From positions 81,716-145,715 of the forward strand of contig JAEVZS010000026.1 of NCBI GenBank assembly GCA_023392125.1: a DNA stretch of 64,000 nucleotides. Direction: 5' to 3'. Numbering within the stretch: the first letter of the stretch is position 1; every line of letters begins with the position of its first letter. The notes below the pieces were generated by a model, which was given only the letters and a program-made list of their open reading frames with translations, was not told the DNA's origin and did no database searches. The position numbers and the translations under genes are program-made. This DNA comes from Bacteroidota bacterium (GTDB taxonomy: Bacteria > Bacteroidota > Bacteroidia > Cytophagales > Cytophagaceae). This document shows, piece after piece, positions 36,774 through 45,539 of the stretch.

Positions 36774-37544
36774 TTAGAGATCAAGAAAAGCGGTCAGCGG
36801 ACTGCTTGCCACAGCCTGCTTGCTGCCCTTGGCCAGTTTTGCTTCAAAGGCCATACGTCCGGCTTCCACCGCCAGCTTAAAGGCCTTGCCCATTGTTACC
36901 GGATCAGAAGATACGGCAATTGCTGTATTAACAAGCACAGCATCAGCTCCCAGCTCCATGGCCTCAGCAGCATGAGAAGGAGCACCGATTCCGGCATCAA
37001 CCACAACTGGTATTTTTGCCTGATCTATAATAATTTCCAGCATGGCTCTGGTCTGCAAACCATTGTTGCTGCCAATCGGAGATCCAAGGGGCATTACCGC
37101 CGCGGTACCGGCTTCTTCGAGTCGTTTACACAATACCGGATCCGCATTAACATAAGGCAATACAATAAAACCAAGCTTAACAAGCTCTTCCGCCGCTTTC
37201 AACGTTTCGATCGGATCCGGAAGCAGATATTTCGGATCCGGATGAATTTCCAGCTTCAGCCAGTTCGTTTCCAATGCCTCCCGGGCAAGCTGTGCCGCAA
37301 AGACCGCCTCTCTGGCCGTTCGCACACCAGAGGTGTTGGGAAGAAGATGAAACTGTTCATGCGTCAGATGTTTTAGTATATCATCCTCTTTATCCTCTGC
37401 ATCTACCCGCTTCATGGCTACGGTTACCAGCTCACTCCCGGAAGCAAGCAATGCTTCCTCCATCATGGAGGAAGAACTGAATTTACCGGTCCCGGTAAAT
37501 AACCTGGAAGTAAAAACTTTATCTCCTATTTTTAAAGGCTCCAT
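36774..37544 (-). CDS. thiG: ThiG, thiazole synthase
   Basis: ThiG builds thiazole phosphate from deoxyxylulose phosphate, dehydroglycine and ThiS thiocarboxylate. The 256 residues form a TIM barrel with SRLFTGTGKFSS near the start, LPNTSGVRTA (about residues 87-96), AVMPLGSPIGSNNGL (about 173-187) and VVDAGIGAPSHAAEAM. The N-terminal half contains the Lys that makes the Schiff base. Its ATG directly follows the thiE stop with no gap. Confidence 0.97.
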   Translation of the reverse strand: MEPLKIGDKVFTSRLFTGTGKFSSSSMMEEALLASGSELVTVAMKRVDAEDKEDDILKHLTHEQFHLLPNTSGVRTAREAVFAAQLAREALETNWLKLEIHPDPKYLLPDPIETLKAAEELVKLGFIVLPYVNADPVLCKRLEEAGTAAVMPLGSPIGSNNGLQTRAMLEIIIDQAKIPVVVDAGIGAPSHAAEAMELGADAVLVNTAIAVSSDPVTMGKAFKLAVEAGRMAFEAKLAKGSKQAVASSPLTAFLDL

Positions 37545-38207
37545 TTATATCTCCTTTGAAAGACGTTCTTTATTCATTTGAAATTTTTCTGTAAAAAACT
37601 TCATGGCTCTTGCCGGATTTTCCGACATATTGATTACAGAAGATATGGCAACACCAGCTACTCCGGTCGCTATTATAGCTTCTATATCATCCGGCAAAAT
37701 ACCGCCGATCGCAATGACCGGTGTCCGGATACCCTTGCTGCTGCAGAAAGCAGACAGGCTACGATAACCTTCCAGCCCGACGACCGGGCTCAGATTTTTT
37801 TTGGTTGTGGTAAACCGAAACGGGCCATAACCTATATAATTGACACCTTTTTCCGCCAGACGTTCCACATCTTCCAATGTATTAGCTGTTCCTCCGATAA
37901 TCATTGCATTACCAACGATTTTTCTGGCTTCCAGAGGGTCCATGTCATTTTTACCCAGATGCAATCCGTACGCCCCTATTTCTGCCGCAACTCTGGGAAA
38001 GTCATTTATAATTAATCGGGCTCCGTAACGATCACATAGCTCTTTTGCACGAATAGCCCTCTGTAACACTTCCTTTTCCGGCTCATCTTTGATCCGCAAC
38101 TGAATCCAGTCAGCGCCTCCGATACAGGCCTGCTCAATAAGTTCCAGCTCATCCCTGCCAGGTATAGTATCCTGACTTATATAATGTATCGCAGCAATCT
38201 CAGACAT
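37545..38207 (-). CDS. thiE: ThiE, thiamine phosphate synthase
   Basis: ThiE joins the pyrimidine and thiazole halves of thiamine phosphate. The ATG at 38207 (MSEIAAIHYIS) gives 220 residues and is preferred to the frame's first ATG at 38231, which lies deep inside thiD. Family motifs are WIQLRIKD (the QLR site), LIINDFPRVAAEIGAYGLHLGKND, and YIGYGPFRFTTTKKN near the phosphate-binding loop, then VIAIGGI. This is the canonical ThiE of the two ThiE-like genes in the operon. It overlaps thiD by 8 bp. Confidence 0.93.
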   Translation of the reverse strand: MSEIAAIHYISQDTIPGRDELELIEQACIGGADWIQLRIKDEPEKEVLQRAIRAKELCDRYGARLIINDFPRVAAEIGAYGLHLGKNDMDPLEARKIVGNAMIIGGTANTLEDVERLAEKGVNYIGYGPFRFTTTKKNLSPVVGLEGYRSLSAFCSSKGIRTPVIAIGGILPDDIEAIIATGVAGVAISSVINMSENPARAMKFFTEKFQMNKERLSKEI

Positions 38208-38946
38208 AATGAAATCCCAGTAAACTTTCATGACTGCGGATATAATCAGTCACATATTCCTTGGCCTCTCTGCAAGCCTCTCCCAGTTCATATCCTTTTG
38301 CCAAATTTGTCAGAATCGCAGCAGAAAATACACATCCAGTACCATGCTTCTCATAAGGCAATCTGGCTCCTTTGAAATAACTCTCCTGACCGGAAATCTC
38401 AATCAGCAGATCGGTAGCTTTATCCATGCTGTGACCTCCTTTCAACATTACATTGCAATAGTGCGACAGCTCACGGGCTGCCGTAAGATCATCCCTGCCC
38501 GGAACCAGCATTCTTATCTCATTGAGATTGGGCGTAATAAGATACAATCTGGATAAGATCCGCACAAGCTGCTCCCAATCCGCGGATTCGTGAAATGTAA
38601 AGCCCGCAGAGGCTTTCAGAATCGGATCCCATAGTATCTTACAATCCGGTCTGAGCTCAGTCAGGTGTTTGATAATGATTTCCAGCACATCGAGGTGCTG
38701 CACAAGTCCGATTTTTATCCATTCAAAGGTTCTTGCTCTGAACAAGATATCCACCTGACGAAGAATATCCTGACCGGAAACCCAGTCAACTGCGACAAAT
38801 TCCTTTTCATTCTGATAGGTCAGGGATGTTGAAACAGCCTGACCATATACCTTATTTATTTCAAACGTCTTAATATCAGCCAGAATTCCGGCACCGGCAC
38901 TCGGATCAAATCCGGCTACAGTCAATACGCAGGGTCTGTCTTCCAT
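38200..38946 (-). CDS. thiD: ThiD, HMP-phosphate kinase
   Basis: ThiD phosphorylates hydroxymethylpyrimidine and its monophosphate. The 248-residue ribokinase-fold protein has VAGFDPSAGAGILADIKTF near residues 10-28 and the anion-hole motif HGTGCVFSAAI (about residues 208-218) with the catalytic Cys. It overlaps the TenI-like gene by 25 bp and thiE by 8 bp, so the series is tightly packed. Confidence 0.94.
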   Translation of the reverse strand: MEDRPCVLTVAGFDPSAGAGILADIKTFEINKVYGQAVSTSLTYQNEKEFVAVDWVSGQDILRQVDILFRARTFEWIKIGLVQHLDVLEIIIKHLTELRPDCKILWDPILKASAGFTFHESADWEQLVRILSRLYLITPNLNEIRMLVPGRDDLTAARELSHYCNVMLKGGHSMDKATDLLIEISGQESYFKGARLPYEKHGTGCVFSAAILTNLAKGYELGEACREAKEYVTDYIRSHESLLGFHYV

Positions 38947-39572
38947 ATGAGTGAATTTCCCGTTTCCCGGATTCGTTTAATGATTTGGACTATTTCGTTG
39001 CAGTTTCTCTGCTGCTTAAAAGGCTCCCAGATTGCTCCCAGCAGGGCTGCTCCCGCGAAACCTTTACCAGAAAGCATATGTATCGTCTCATTATTAATAC
39101 CACCCAAGGCTATAATCCGGTGGTCTGAATCCGGCAAATGCAACAGATCCTGACCAGCGCCATATCCGGGTTTACTGATACTCTCGAATACGGGACTCAG
39201 AAAGAAATAGGCCGGCTTAAAGCCGCTTTTCGGTATATCTCCGGTGCTATGCAAAGCACAGGAAAGATTCAGCCCTTTTTTCTTAAGACCTGACGCGAGT
39301 TTTTTCAGCTCTGCCTCCGGTGTCTGCTTGTACTGTACTTCTTTCAGATGAATCCCTTTCAGATTAAACCGGTTTATAAGCGGATAATGCTGATGCAGCA
39401 CTATCCGTCTCATAAAAGCAGGTTTTATTTTTTTCAGATACTCATCCAGCTGTTGCTCTGTTGCATCCGGTTTCCGCAGATGAAATAACTCCAGCCCGGC
39501 TTCAAAAAGAGCATGGACCGCTTCGTGCTCACCCTGTATAAATTCCGGCTCAGAAACAACAATCAGCTTCAC
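38922..39572 (-). CDS. ThiE/TenI-like protein (probable thiazole tautomerase)
   Basis: This 216-residue TIM-barrel protein is the second ThiE-like gene in the operon and is divergent. It has LFHLRKPD (about residues 29-36) and GIHLKE (73-78) instead of QLR-K and HLGQxD, and lacks the TTTKKN loop, so it is a poor thiamine phosphate synthase. At ALHST, His108 lies where TenI enzymes keep a catalytic His; TenI aromatises the thiazole tautomer made by ThiG. The TenI role is an inference. It overlaps thiC by 4 bp and thiD by 25 bp. Confidence 0.8.
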   Translation of the reverse strand: MKLIVVSEPEFIQGEHEAVHALFEAGLELFHLRKPDATEQQLDEYLKKIKPAFMRRIVLHQHYPLINRFNLKGIHLKEVQYKQTPEAELKKLASGLKKKGLNLSCALHSTGDIPKSGFKPAYFFLSPVFESISKPGYGAGQDLLHLPDSDHRIIALGGINNETIHMLSGKGFAGAALLGAIWEPFKQQRNCNEIVQIIKRIRETGNSLIWKTDPAY

Positions 39573-41428
39573 AGATACAATTCACCACCGGTTTCTGCAA
39601 ATTCTTTTGCTTTCTTTTCCATCCCCTTTTGAAAGGCATCTTCCTCGGAAATCCCCTGTTTCTCGGCAAAATCCCGAACATCCTGAGTGATTTTCATACT
39701 ACAGAAGTTGGGTCCGCACATCGAACAGAAATGGGCGACTTTTGCTCCTTCCGCAGGCAGAGTTTCATCATGAAACTCTCTGGCCGTATCCGGATCCAGC
39801 GAAAGATTGAACTGATCTTCCCAGCGGAATTCAAAACGGGCTTTGCTCAGCGCATTGTCTCTGATCTGAGCGCCGGGATGACCCTTTGCAAGATCTGCCG
39901 CATGGGCTGCTATCTTATAAGTAATAACTCCGTCTTTTACATCTTTTTTGTTTGGCAATCCGAGATGCTCTTTCGGAGTTACATAACACAGCATCGCGCA
40001 ACCAAACCAGCCGATCATGGCCGCTCCTATGCCGGAAGTGATATGGTCATATCCCGGAGCAATATCGGTAGTTAGTGGTCCAAGCGTGTAGAACGGCGCT
40101 TCGTCACATTCTTTCAGCTGCTTGTCCATATTTTCTTTGATAAGGTGCATCGGTACGTGACCGGGACCTTCAATCATCACCTGCACATCATGCTTCCAGG
40201 CGATCTTTGTCAGCTCTCCAAGTGTCTCCAGCTCTCCAAACTGTGCTGCATCATTGGCATCTGCCAGTGAACCGGGGCGCAGACCATCGCCAAGTGAGAA
40301 GGATACATCATAGGCTTTCATGATCTCGCATATCTCTTCGAAGTGCGTATAAAGGAAATTTTCCTTATGATGCGCCAGACACCATTTCGCCATGATCGAT
40401 CCTCCACGGCTTACAATGCCGGTCACCCTTTTCGCTGTAAGAGGCACATAGCGCAGCAGCACTCCCGCATGAATCGTAAAGTAATCTACTCCCTGTTCAG
40501 CCTGCTCGATCAGCGTATCTCTGAACAGCTCCCAGGTAAGATCTTCTGCCTTGCCATTTACTTTTTCAAGTGCCTGATAGATTGGCACAGTTCCAATCGG
40601 TACGGGAGAGTTCCGGATGATCCATTCCCGGGTTTCATGTATATTTTTACCGGTAGACAGATCCATAATGGTATCTGCACCCCAGCGACAAGCCCAGACT
40701 GCTTTTTCTACTTCTTCCTCGATGGATGAAGTGACCGCGGAGTTGCCGATATTCGCATTGATTTTTACAAGGAAATTACGACCGATAATCATCGGTTCAA
40801 TTTCCGGGTGGTTTATATTGGCCGGAATAATCGCTCTGCCTCTCGCGATCTCATCCCGTACAAATTCGGGAGTAATCAGACCTTTAGGCGTATTGGCTCC
40901 GAAATTCTGTCCCGGATGCTGCTGGCCCAGCTCTTTCAATTCCTCGATTCGCTGGTTTTCCCGAATAGCGATGTACTCCATTTCAGGGGTTATAATACCC
41001 TTGCGAGCATAGTACAGCTGTGTTACATTCTCCCCTTTTCTGGCTTTAAGCGGTTTCTTCAGATGTTCAAAACGCAGTACATCCAGTTCCCTGTCATCCA
41101 GACGCTGCTGTCCGTATTCCGATGATACGCCAGACAGCTCTTCTACATTTCCTCTGTCCAGAATCCATTGTTCTCTGAGCTTGGGCAGTCCTTTGCGCAC
41201 ATCAATTTCTACATTGGGATCTGTATAAGGCCCACTGGTGTCATACACAGTTACGGAAGGATTTTTTTCTGCCGGTTTACCGGAAAATTTATACTCTGTA
41301 TCAGAAACTTGAATTTCCCTCATGGCAACCCTGATATCATGGATCTTACCGGGCACATATATCTTTTGCGATTTTGGAAAGGGTGTCCGGGTAATGCTTT
41401 CCTGAGTTGGTGTTTTTTCTTTTCTCAT
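39569..41428 (-). CDS. thiC: ThiC, phosphomethylpyrimidine synthase
   Basis: ThiC rearranges aminoimidazole ribotide to the pyrimidine half of thiamine by an unusual radical SAM mechanism. The 619 residues include the N-terminal ThiC-associated domain, TKNIHETREWI-type barrel segments, IEGPGHVPMH and the C-terminal cluster motif CSMCGPNFC (Cys568, Cys571, Cys576). It is full length. It follows thiS after 108 bp with no obvious own promoter. Confidence 0.98.
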   Translation of the reverse strand: MRKEKTPTQESITRTPFPKSQKIYVPGKIHDIRVAMREIQVSDTEYKFSGKPAEKNPSVTVYDTSGPYTDPNVEIDVRKGLPKLREQWILDRGNVEELSGVSSEYGQQRLDDRELDVLRFEHLKKPLKARKGENVTQLYYARKGIITPEMEYIAIRENQRIEELKELGQQHPGQNFGANTPKGLITPEFVRDEIARGRAIIPANINHPEIEPMIIGRNFLVKINANIGNSAVTSSIEEEVEKAVWACRWGADTIMDLSTGKNIHETREWIIRNSPVPIGTVPIYQALEKVNGKAEDLTWELFRDTLIEQAEQGVDYFTIHAGVLLRYVPLTAKRVTGIVSRGGSIMAKWCLAHHKENFLYTHFEEICEIMKAYDVSFSLGDGLRPGSLADANDAAQFGELETLGELTKIAWKHDVQVMIEGPGHVPMHLIKENMDKQLKECDEAPFYTLGPLTTDIAPGYDHITSGIGAAMIGWFGCAMLCYVTPKEHLGLPNKKDVKDGVITYKIAAHAADLAKGHPGAQIRDNALSKARFEFRWEDQFNLSLDPDTAREFHDETLPAEGAKVAHFCSMCGPNFCSMKITQDVRDFAEKQGISEEDAFQKGMEKKAKEFAETGGELYL

Positions 41429-41536
41429 ACTTTTCTGTATTAAAATAGTGAGTAAGCCGGCATGCAGCAGTTTTCTGCCTTATGCCTTATAATTATTTAA
41501 GATCACTCTTATTAAAAACTGTTTTTTTAGAAGGAA

Positions 41537-41740
41537 TCAGCCGCCCTGCGTTGCTCTGATAATGGTTACCTTATCCAGTTCATTCAAACTGAAAGTTTCC
41601 CACTCGGATTTGGGTACAACCTGATCATTAACCGCAAGCGCAAGTCCTCGACCACTTTGCAACTGCAGGTTTTGCACCAGCTGAACAATTGAGAGCCGAT
41701 CTGAAAATTCTTTCTTCTGATTATTGATAAATAGCACCAT
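41537..41740 (-). CDS. thiS: ThiS, sulfur carrier protein
   Basis: ThiS carries the thiocarboxylate sulfur for ThiG. The ATG at 41740 (MVLFINNQKKEF) gives a 67-residue ubiquitin-fold protein ending in the required Gly-Gly (RATQGG). The frame stays open to 41812, but those codons lie in the riboswitch leader and are not part of the protein. It is the first gene of the operon, 52 bp after the TPP aptamer. Confidence 0.94.
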   Translation of the reverse strand: MVLFINNQKKEFSDRLSIVQLVQNLQLQSGRGLALAVNDQVVPKSEWETFSLNELDKVTIIRATQGG

Positions 41741-41792
41741 ATTGATACAATTAGACAAAAAAACTCTATGGGTGCTATAAAAGCGGGATCCG

Positions 41793-41882
41793 ACTTTTCC
41801 CTTCGCCCGCATTATCGGGAATCAGGTTCGGAGGGTATTTCTCAGCTCTATACCTAAAATGAAGGAAGAACACCCCTAAAGT
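41793..41882 (-). promoter_or_regulatory. TPP riboswitch aptamer controlling the thi operon
   Basis: On the minus strand the aptamer runs from 41882 to 41793. It has the P1 arms ACTTT and AAAGT, GGGGTG, the conserved CTGAGA (41845-41840) with ATACCC, then GAACCTGAT (41829-41821) and ATAATGCGGGCGAAGGGA. These are the pyrimidine- and pyrophosphate-binding elements of the THI box. The 52 bases to thiS contain a T7 run (41763-41757) but no clear terminator stem, so control of translation or of transcription both remain open. Confidence 0.96.
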
Positions 41883-41974
41883 CTGTTTGTATTGTAAAGG
41901 TATGCCTTTTTAACACGAAAGGCAAGCAGATTGTTTCTATCTTGCGTCTATTAATTATCCGGGATCATACTATC

Positions 41975-42267
41975 ATGTATATCAGCCTGTCATATTTGAA
42001 GGGAAGATGCTTAAAGCCCAATGCTCAGGGATTACAGCCGGGAGTTGAGATTCCGAAGCTTTTTATTGCCGGAACTTTGGGAGATAAGGACCAATGATTA
42101 CCATTCATAAAAAGATTGATGCAGGAGGTTTCGAAGGCTCAGCTGTTTCGCTAAAAATCAGAGACACACTCCCAGGTACTTTATCCCGAAAAAATATCGG
42201 CAGAGTCATTCAAAAGCTTTGTCATTTAGCTTATATTGAGCTATATTTATACTACTTTTTAGACTGA
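41975..42267 (+). other. Two overlapping short ORFs, possible gene remnant
   Basis: The 385 bp between the riboswitch and tssE hold no full gene. Two short frames are open: 41975-42097 (40 residues, containing PGVEIPKLFIAGTLGD) and 42094-42267 (57 residues, containing SAVSLKIRDTLPG). They overlap by ATGA, and the second ends exactly before the tssE ATG. Neither is a recognised family. They may be chance frames, a decayed gene with a frameshift, or a small coupled leader gene. Confidence 0.2.
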
Positions 42268-42711
42268 ATGGCTATGAATCAGGATTTTTATAAATATCCT
42301 CTTGATTTAAGAAGAATTTTTCAAAGCAGGCAATTAGTAAAATGTGACATCGGAGAAGCTATTTCTCAGAATATTCAGCTCATTATTGTCAGCCACAACG
42401 GAGAGCATCGTTATAATCAGACTTTTGGCTGCGAAATATGGGATATGGACTTTGATATGATCATGAGCACCAAAATCTGGGAAGAAAAATTACGTCGTTC
42501 GCTTTTAAAAGCTATTTCTGAAAACGAAAAGAAAATCGAGCAGGTAGAGGTCGATGTAAAGGTTTCCGAAGTTGAAAAGACTTATAACAAGGAACAATAC
42601 ACCACTATCAAGCGCCAGGTTGACATTTTTATTCATGCAATCATTTCAGAAACCGGTGAGAAATATCACTTTCACACCAATCTTTATCTAAGTCCTATTT
42701 CATACAATTAA
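42268..42711 (+). CDS. tssE: TssE-like T6SS baseplate protein (gp25 family)
   Basis: TssE is the gp25-like baseplate wedge protein where sheath assembly begins. The 147 residues have the GPW/gp25 pattern: SISQNI-like start (AISQNIQLIIVSHNGEHRYNQTFG) and MSTKIWEEKLRRSLLKAI, where the acidic-core pairing sits in the family. The start at 42268 gives MAMNQDF; the ATG two codons on would also serve. It is 7 bp before tssF and forms a short two-gene unit with it. Confidence 0.9.
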   Translation: MAMNQDFYKYPLDLRRIFQSRQLVKCDIGEAISQNIQLIIVSHNGEHRYNQTFGCEIWDMDFDMIMSTKIWEEKLRRSLLKAISENEKKIEQVEVDVKVSEVEKTYNKEQYTTIKRQVDIFIHAIISETGEKYHFHTNLYLSPISYN

Positions 42712-42718
42712 GCCTGTC

Positions 42719-44554
42719 ATGCATCAGATAACATACAGCGAAGATATAAAAAGCCGGATGCTGCGCCACATAGCCACATTATGGGGAATAAAAAATACAG
42801 ATACGCTTGACCCGCTGGTAAAACTGCTGGTAGAAGCGCTGGCCGGTGAATTAAAGAAAACGCACAACGAGATTCAGACATTTGAAAAGCGTATTCTTGA
42901 GAAAATAGCCCTTCTGCTGACTCCCGGCGTACTATCGTTTCCCTACCCGGCTCATGCAATATGCAAAGCACTGCCTACCGAATCCATACATACTATTGAC
43001 AGAAAAACCCAGCTTCAGATCATCTCCAAAGCTATTGCCGGGCAGGACAAGCCCCTGACTCTTCATTTTACTCCGGCGGGGCCCGTCCGGATTTTTAATG
43101 CAGAAATAACCAATATGGCTACGGACAACAAGTTTTTTTCCATTGCTTCGTCCGGGCATAAAACTCCTCTTTTTCATCTGAGTACCAACAATACACATAG
43201 CAAAAACATATGGCTTGGGTTAAAAATCGGCCCGGATATCAAACAGCTGAATGGCCTGAATTTCTTTATAGATTTTAAAAATACAGACGCCAGGAGTGCA
43301 CTATTACAAATGATACACTCTGCCTCATGGTATATACATCATCTTCCCGTAAAGATTACTCATGGCCTCTCCTATGAATATTCCGTCCAAAAACAAAACA
43401 TCATTTCCGATTACGAACCACTTACAGTTATTGAAAATGAAGTAACCCATCTGTACAATGACCATTTTGTAACGATCGACAGCCTTGATACTTCTCTTCC
43501 TCTGGCTCAGCTCACGGAAGAGATTCCGGCAGAACTGGCAACGTACGCGGAAGCGGTCAGTACTGAAAATAAACTACTCTGGTTTCGTCTTGAACTTCCT
43601 GGCTATGTGGATGACAGAGTTATTAATGATTTGCAAATCACCTGCAACAGTTTTCCGATAATTAACCGGAAACTGATTGATAAAGCCCATCGCCTGAAAG
43701 GCATAACCAATATTATTCCGATACATACGGATACCGGAGCTTTTTTTCTTTCTGTCGAGCAACTCTCCGACAGTGAGGGAAAAGCATATACTCAGACTCC
43801 TTTCATGACTGATGAGGAAAAAGATATCGGTACTTTTGCTGTACGGCATGGTGGAACGGAGCGTCCCGATACCCGCAACGCAAAAGAATACCTTGTATAT
43901 CTTATGGATCTGATCAGGGATGAGTCAGCTGCTTTCTCCAGCTACGGACAGGAAACAATCAGTTCGATGGTTAAAGAGCTTGACCGTATTCTTGCCCAGC
44001 TCGAACAACGCCTGCGAAAGAATCCTGCATGGCACGAAGACTCCAGTCATTATGTAACTGTCGGCTATCGAAAAAATCAGGAAGCGTTTTTCATGCAATA
44101 CTGGATTACCAATAGCACATATGCCAACGGAATAAATGCCGGTACACCGCTCAATCTCTATATGGGCAGTGAGCTCAGAAACGGTTCCATTGAACTGCTG
44201 ACCAGTACGACAGGCGGAAAAAAAGCGCTGGAGCCTTCCCGGCACATCGACGCGTATAAATATGCCATGCTGAGTCACAACAAGATCATTACAGCTGAAG
44301 ATATTAAAGCATTCTGTTATTATGAACTTGGTGACCTGATCGATATGGTTACTGTCCGGAAAGGGTTAACACTAAGTAAAAAACCGGGTGAAGGATTAAT
44401 CCGATGTATAGAGGTTCGTTTGCGAAAACACCGGAAAAACATATCAAATCAGGAGACAGCTATTCAGTGGGAAAATATGCTGGCAAATCTGAAGACTAAA
44501 ATGGAGCTTCGATCATCCCTGAACCTGAACTTTGAGATCAAACTTGAAGAGTAA
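42719..44554 (+). CDS. tssF: TssF-like T6SS baseplate protein
   Basis: TssF is the gp6-like baseplate wedge subunit. The 611-residue protein follows tssE after 7 bp and begins with YSEDIKSRMLRHIATLWGI, a diagnostic TssF-like N-terminus with a long helix, followed by FEKRILEKIALLLTPGVLSFPYPAHAI. The rest is a mixed beta domain with few named motifs, so the call rests on this start, length and position. It ends 13 bp from tssG, which is convergent. Confidence 0.9.
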   Translation: MHQITYSEDIKSRMLRHIATLWGIKNTDTLDPLVKLLVEALAGELKKTHNEIQTFEKRILEKIALLLTPGVLSFPYPAHAICKALPTESIHTIDRKTQLQIISKAIAGQDKPLTLHFTPAGPVRIFNAEITNMATDNKFFSIASSGHKTPLFHLSTNNTHSKNIWLGLKIGPDIKQLNGLNFFIDFKNTDARSALLQMIHSASWYIHHLPVKITHGLSYEYSVQKQNIISDYEPLTVIENEVTHLYNDHFVTIDSLDTSLPLAQLTEEIPAELATYAEAVSTENKLLWFRLELPGYVDDRVINDLQITCNSFPIINRKLIDKAHRLKGITNIIPIHTDTGAFFLSVEQLSDSEGKAYTQTPFMTDEEKDIGTFAVRHGGTERPDTRNAKEYLVYLMDLIRDESAAFSSYGQETISSMVKELDRILAQLEQRLRKNPAWHEDSSHYVTVGYRKNQEAFFMQYWITNSTYANGINAGTPLNLYMGSELRNGSIELLTSTTGGKKALEPSRHIDAYKYAMLSHNKIITAEDIKAFCYYELGDLIDMVTVRKGLTLSKKPGEGLIRCIEVRLRKHRKNISNQETAIQWENMLANLKTKMELRSSLNLNFEIKLEE

Positions 44555-44567
44555 GCAATCAGAGGAT

Positions 44568-45521
44568 TTAAGCCAGCGTAAAATTCAGACCAAGACAGAC
44601 ATGATCATGGTTAAGAATACAGCTGTTTTCCGTCGTCTGATAGTCATATTGCACAGTAAGAAAATAATTCGCGCCTAAAAAGAAATCAGCAATCTCTTCA
44701 ACCAGCCCGGCCTGAGCGCCACCATTGAGATATTTATTCAGTGATGAATCATCGTTAATCTGTACCTTGATCACAAGGTCCTGCTCCCCGCTGCAAACTG
44801 CCCCGGTCAGTATAGTAGTATGCCCCAGCGAGCTCCCGGAAAGCGTAAACAATGGCAGCTCATCTGCCGGAAGATTTTTCTGGTACCTGGTTTCAATCTT
44901 CACTACAGTATTAAGGATTAATCCCATGCTTTGCTCTACCAGAGGAATGTTGTTCCGAATCGCATTGATCATCGGGATAATCCTGAGAAAAATCCAGGCC
45001 TGTCGTTTTGCCAATCGCTTTAATACCGGCCAGTAAACCGAAAAAACGGCAATCAGCTTTGCATTATCTGTATTTTTTTCAAAATCCTCCTCCAGGCTAT
45101 AAAGCAACTGGCGGACTTTATGATATTCATATTCCAGCGGAAGAAAGAACTTTCTTGCATCAGCCTCCTCTTTTTTCTGAACTCGTATCTGTTCAATAAT
45201 TTCATACTTATTGACAGCATTCCCTCTTTTTTCCTGATGAAACAGGTTTTCGGGCAGAGAGTCATAAATACTGTCCCTGTTGGCATGAATAAAGAGGTAT
45301 TCCTTATCATCATATTCAACAAACTCCGTATGAAAGCCGGAAACGTCTTTTCTACAGGGGCGTTTTGCTGTATTCTGATTGGCAATTATGATCTGATCAT
45401 CCGGAATACCGTGATGCACCAGACCGGCAACTATAGCTTCTGCCGTATAATCACTCTCCAGATCAAGAATAGCTTCTCTGAACTTTCGGAGTATTTCCTT
45501 ATCTAGTACCGACATCTGCAT
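44568..45521 (-). CDS. tssG: TssG-like T6SS baseplate protein
   Basis: TssG partners with TssF in the baseplate wedge. The 317 residues resemble the Bacteroidota TssG: a helical N-terminal part, a middle with FFLPLEYEYHKVRQLLYSLEEDF, and the final HDHVCLGLNFTLA, which matches the LGxNxxL tail of the family. In most T6SS loci tssG follows tssF on the same strand; here it faces it tail to tail and lies at the end of the tssN-tssR unit, 18 bp after tssR. Confidence 0.85.
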   Translation of the reverse strand: MQMSVLDKEILRKFREAILDLESDYTAEAIVAGLVHHGIPDDQIIIANQNTAKRPCRKDVSGFHTEFVEYDDKEYLFIHANRDSIYDSLPENLFHQEKRGNAVNKYEIIEQIRVQKKEEADARKFFLPLEYEYHKVRQLLYSLEEDFEKNTDNAKLIAVFSVYWPVLKRLAKRQAWIFLRIIPMINAIRNNIPLVEQSMGLILNTVVKIETRYQKNLPADELPLFTLSGSSLGHTTILTGAVCSGEQDLVIKVQINDDSSLNKYLNGGAQAGLVEEIADFFLGANYFLTVQYDYQTTENSCILNHDHVCLGLNFTLA

Positions 45522-45539
45522 AAGTTAAAATTCCGGAGG

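Noticed and set aside
41741..41812. Extended N-terminus of ThiS
   Set aside because: These codons are the riboswitch leader; ATG at 41740 gives the normal small ubiquitin-fold length.
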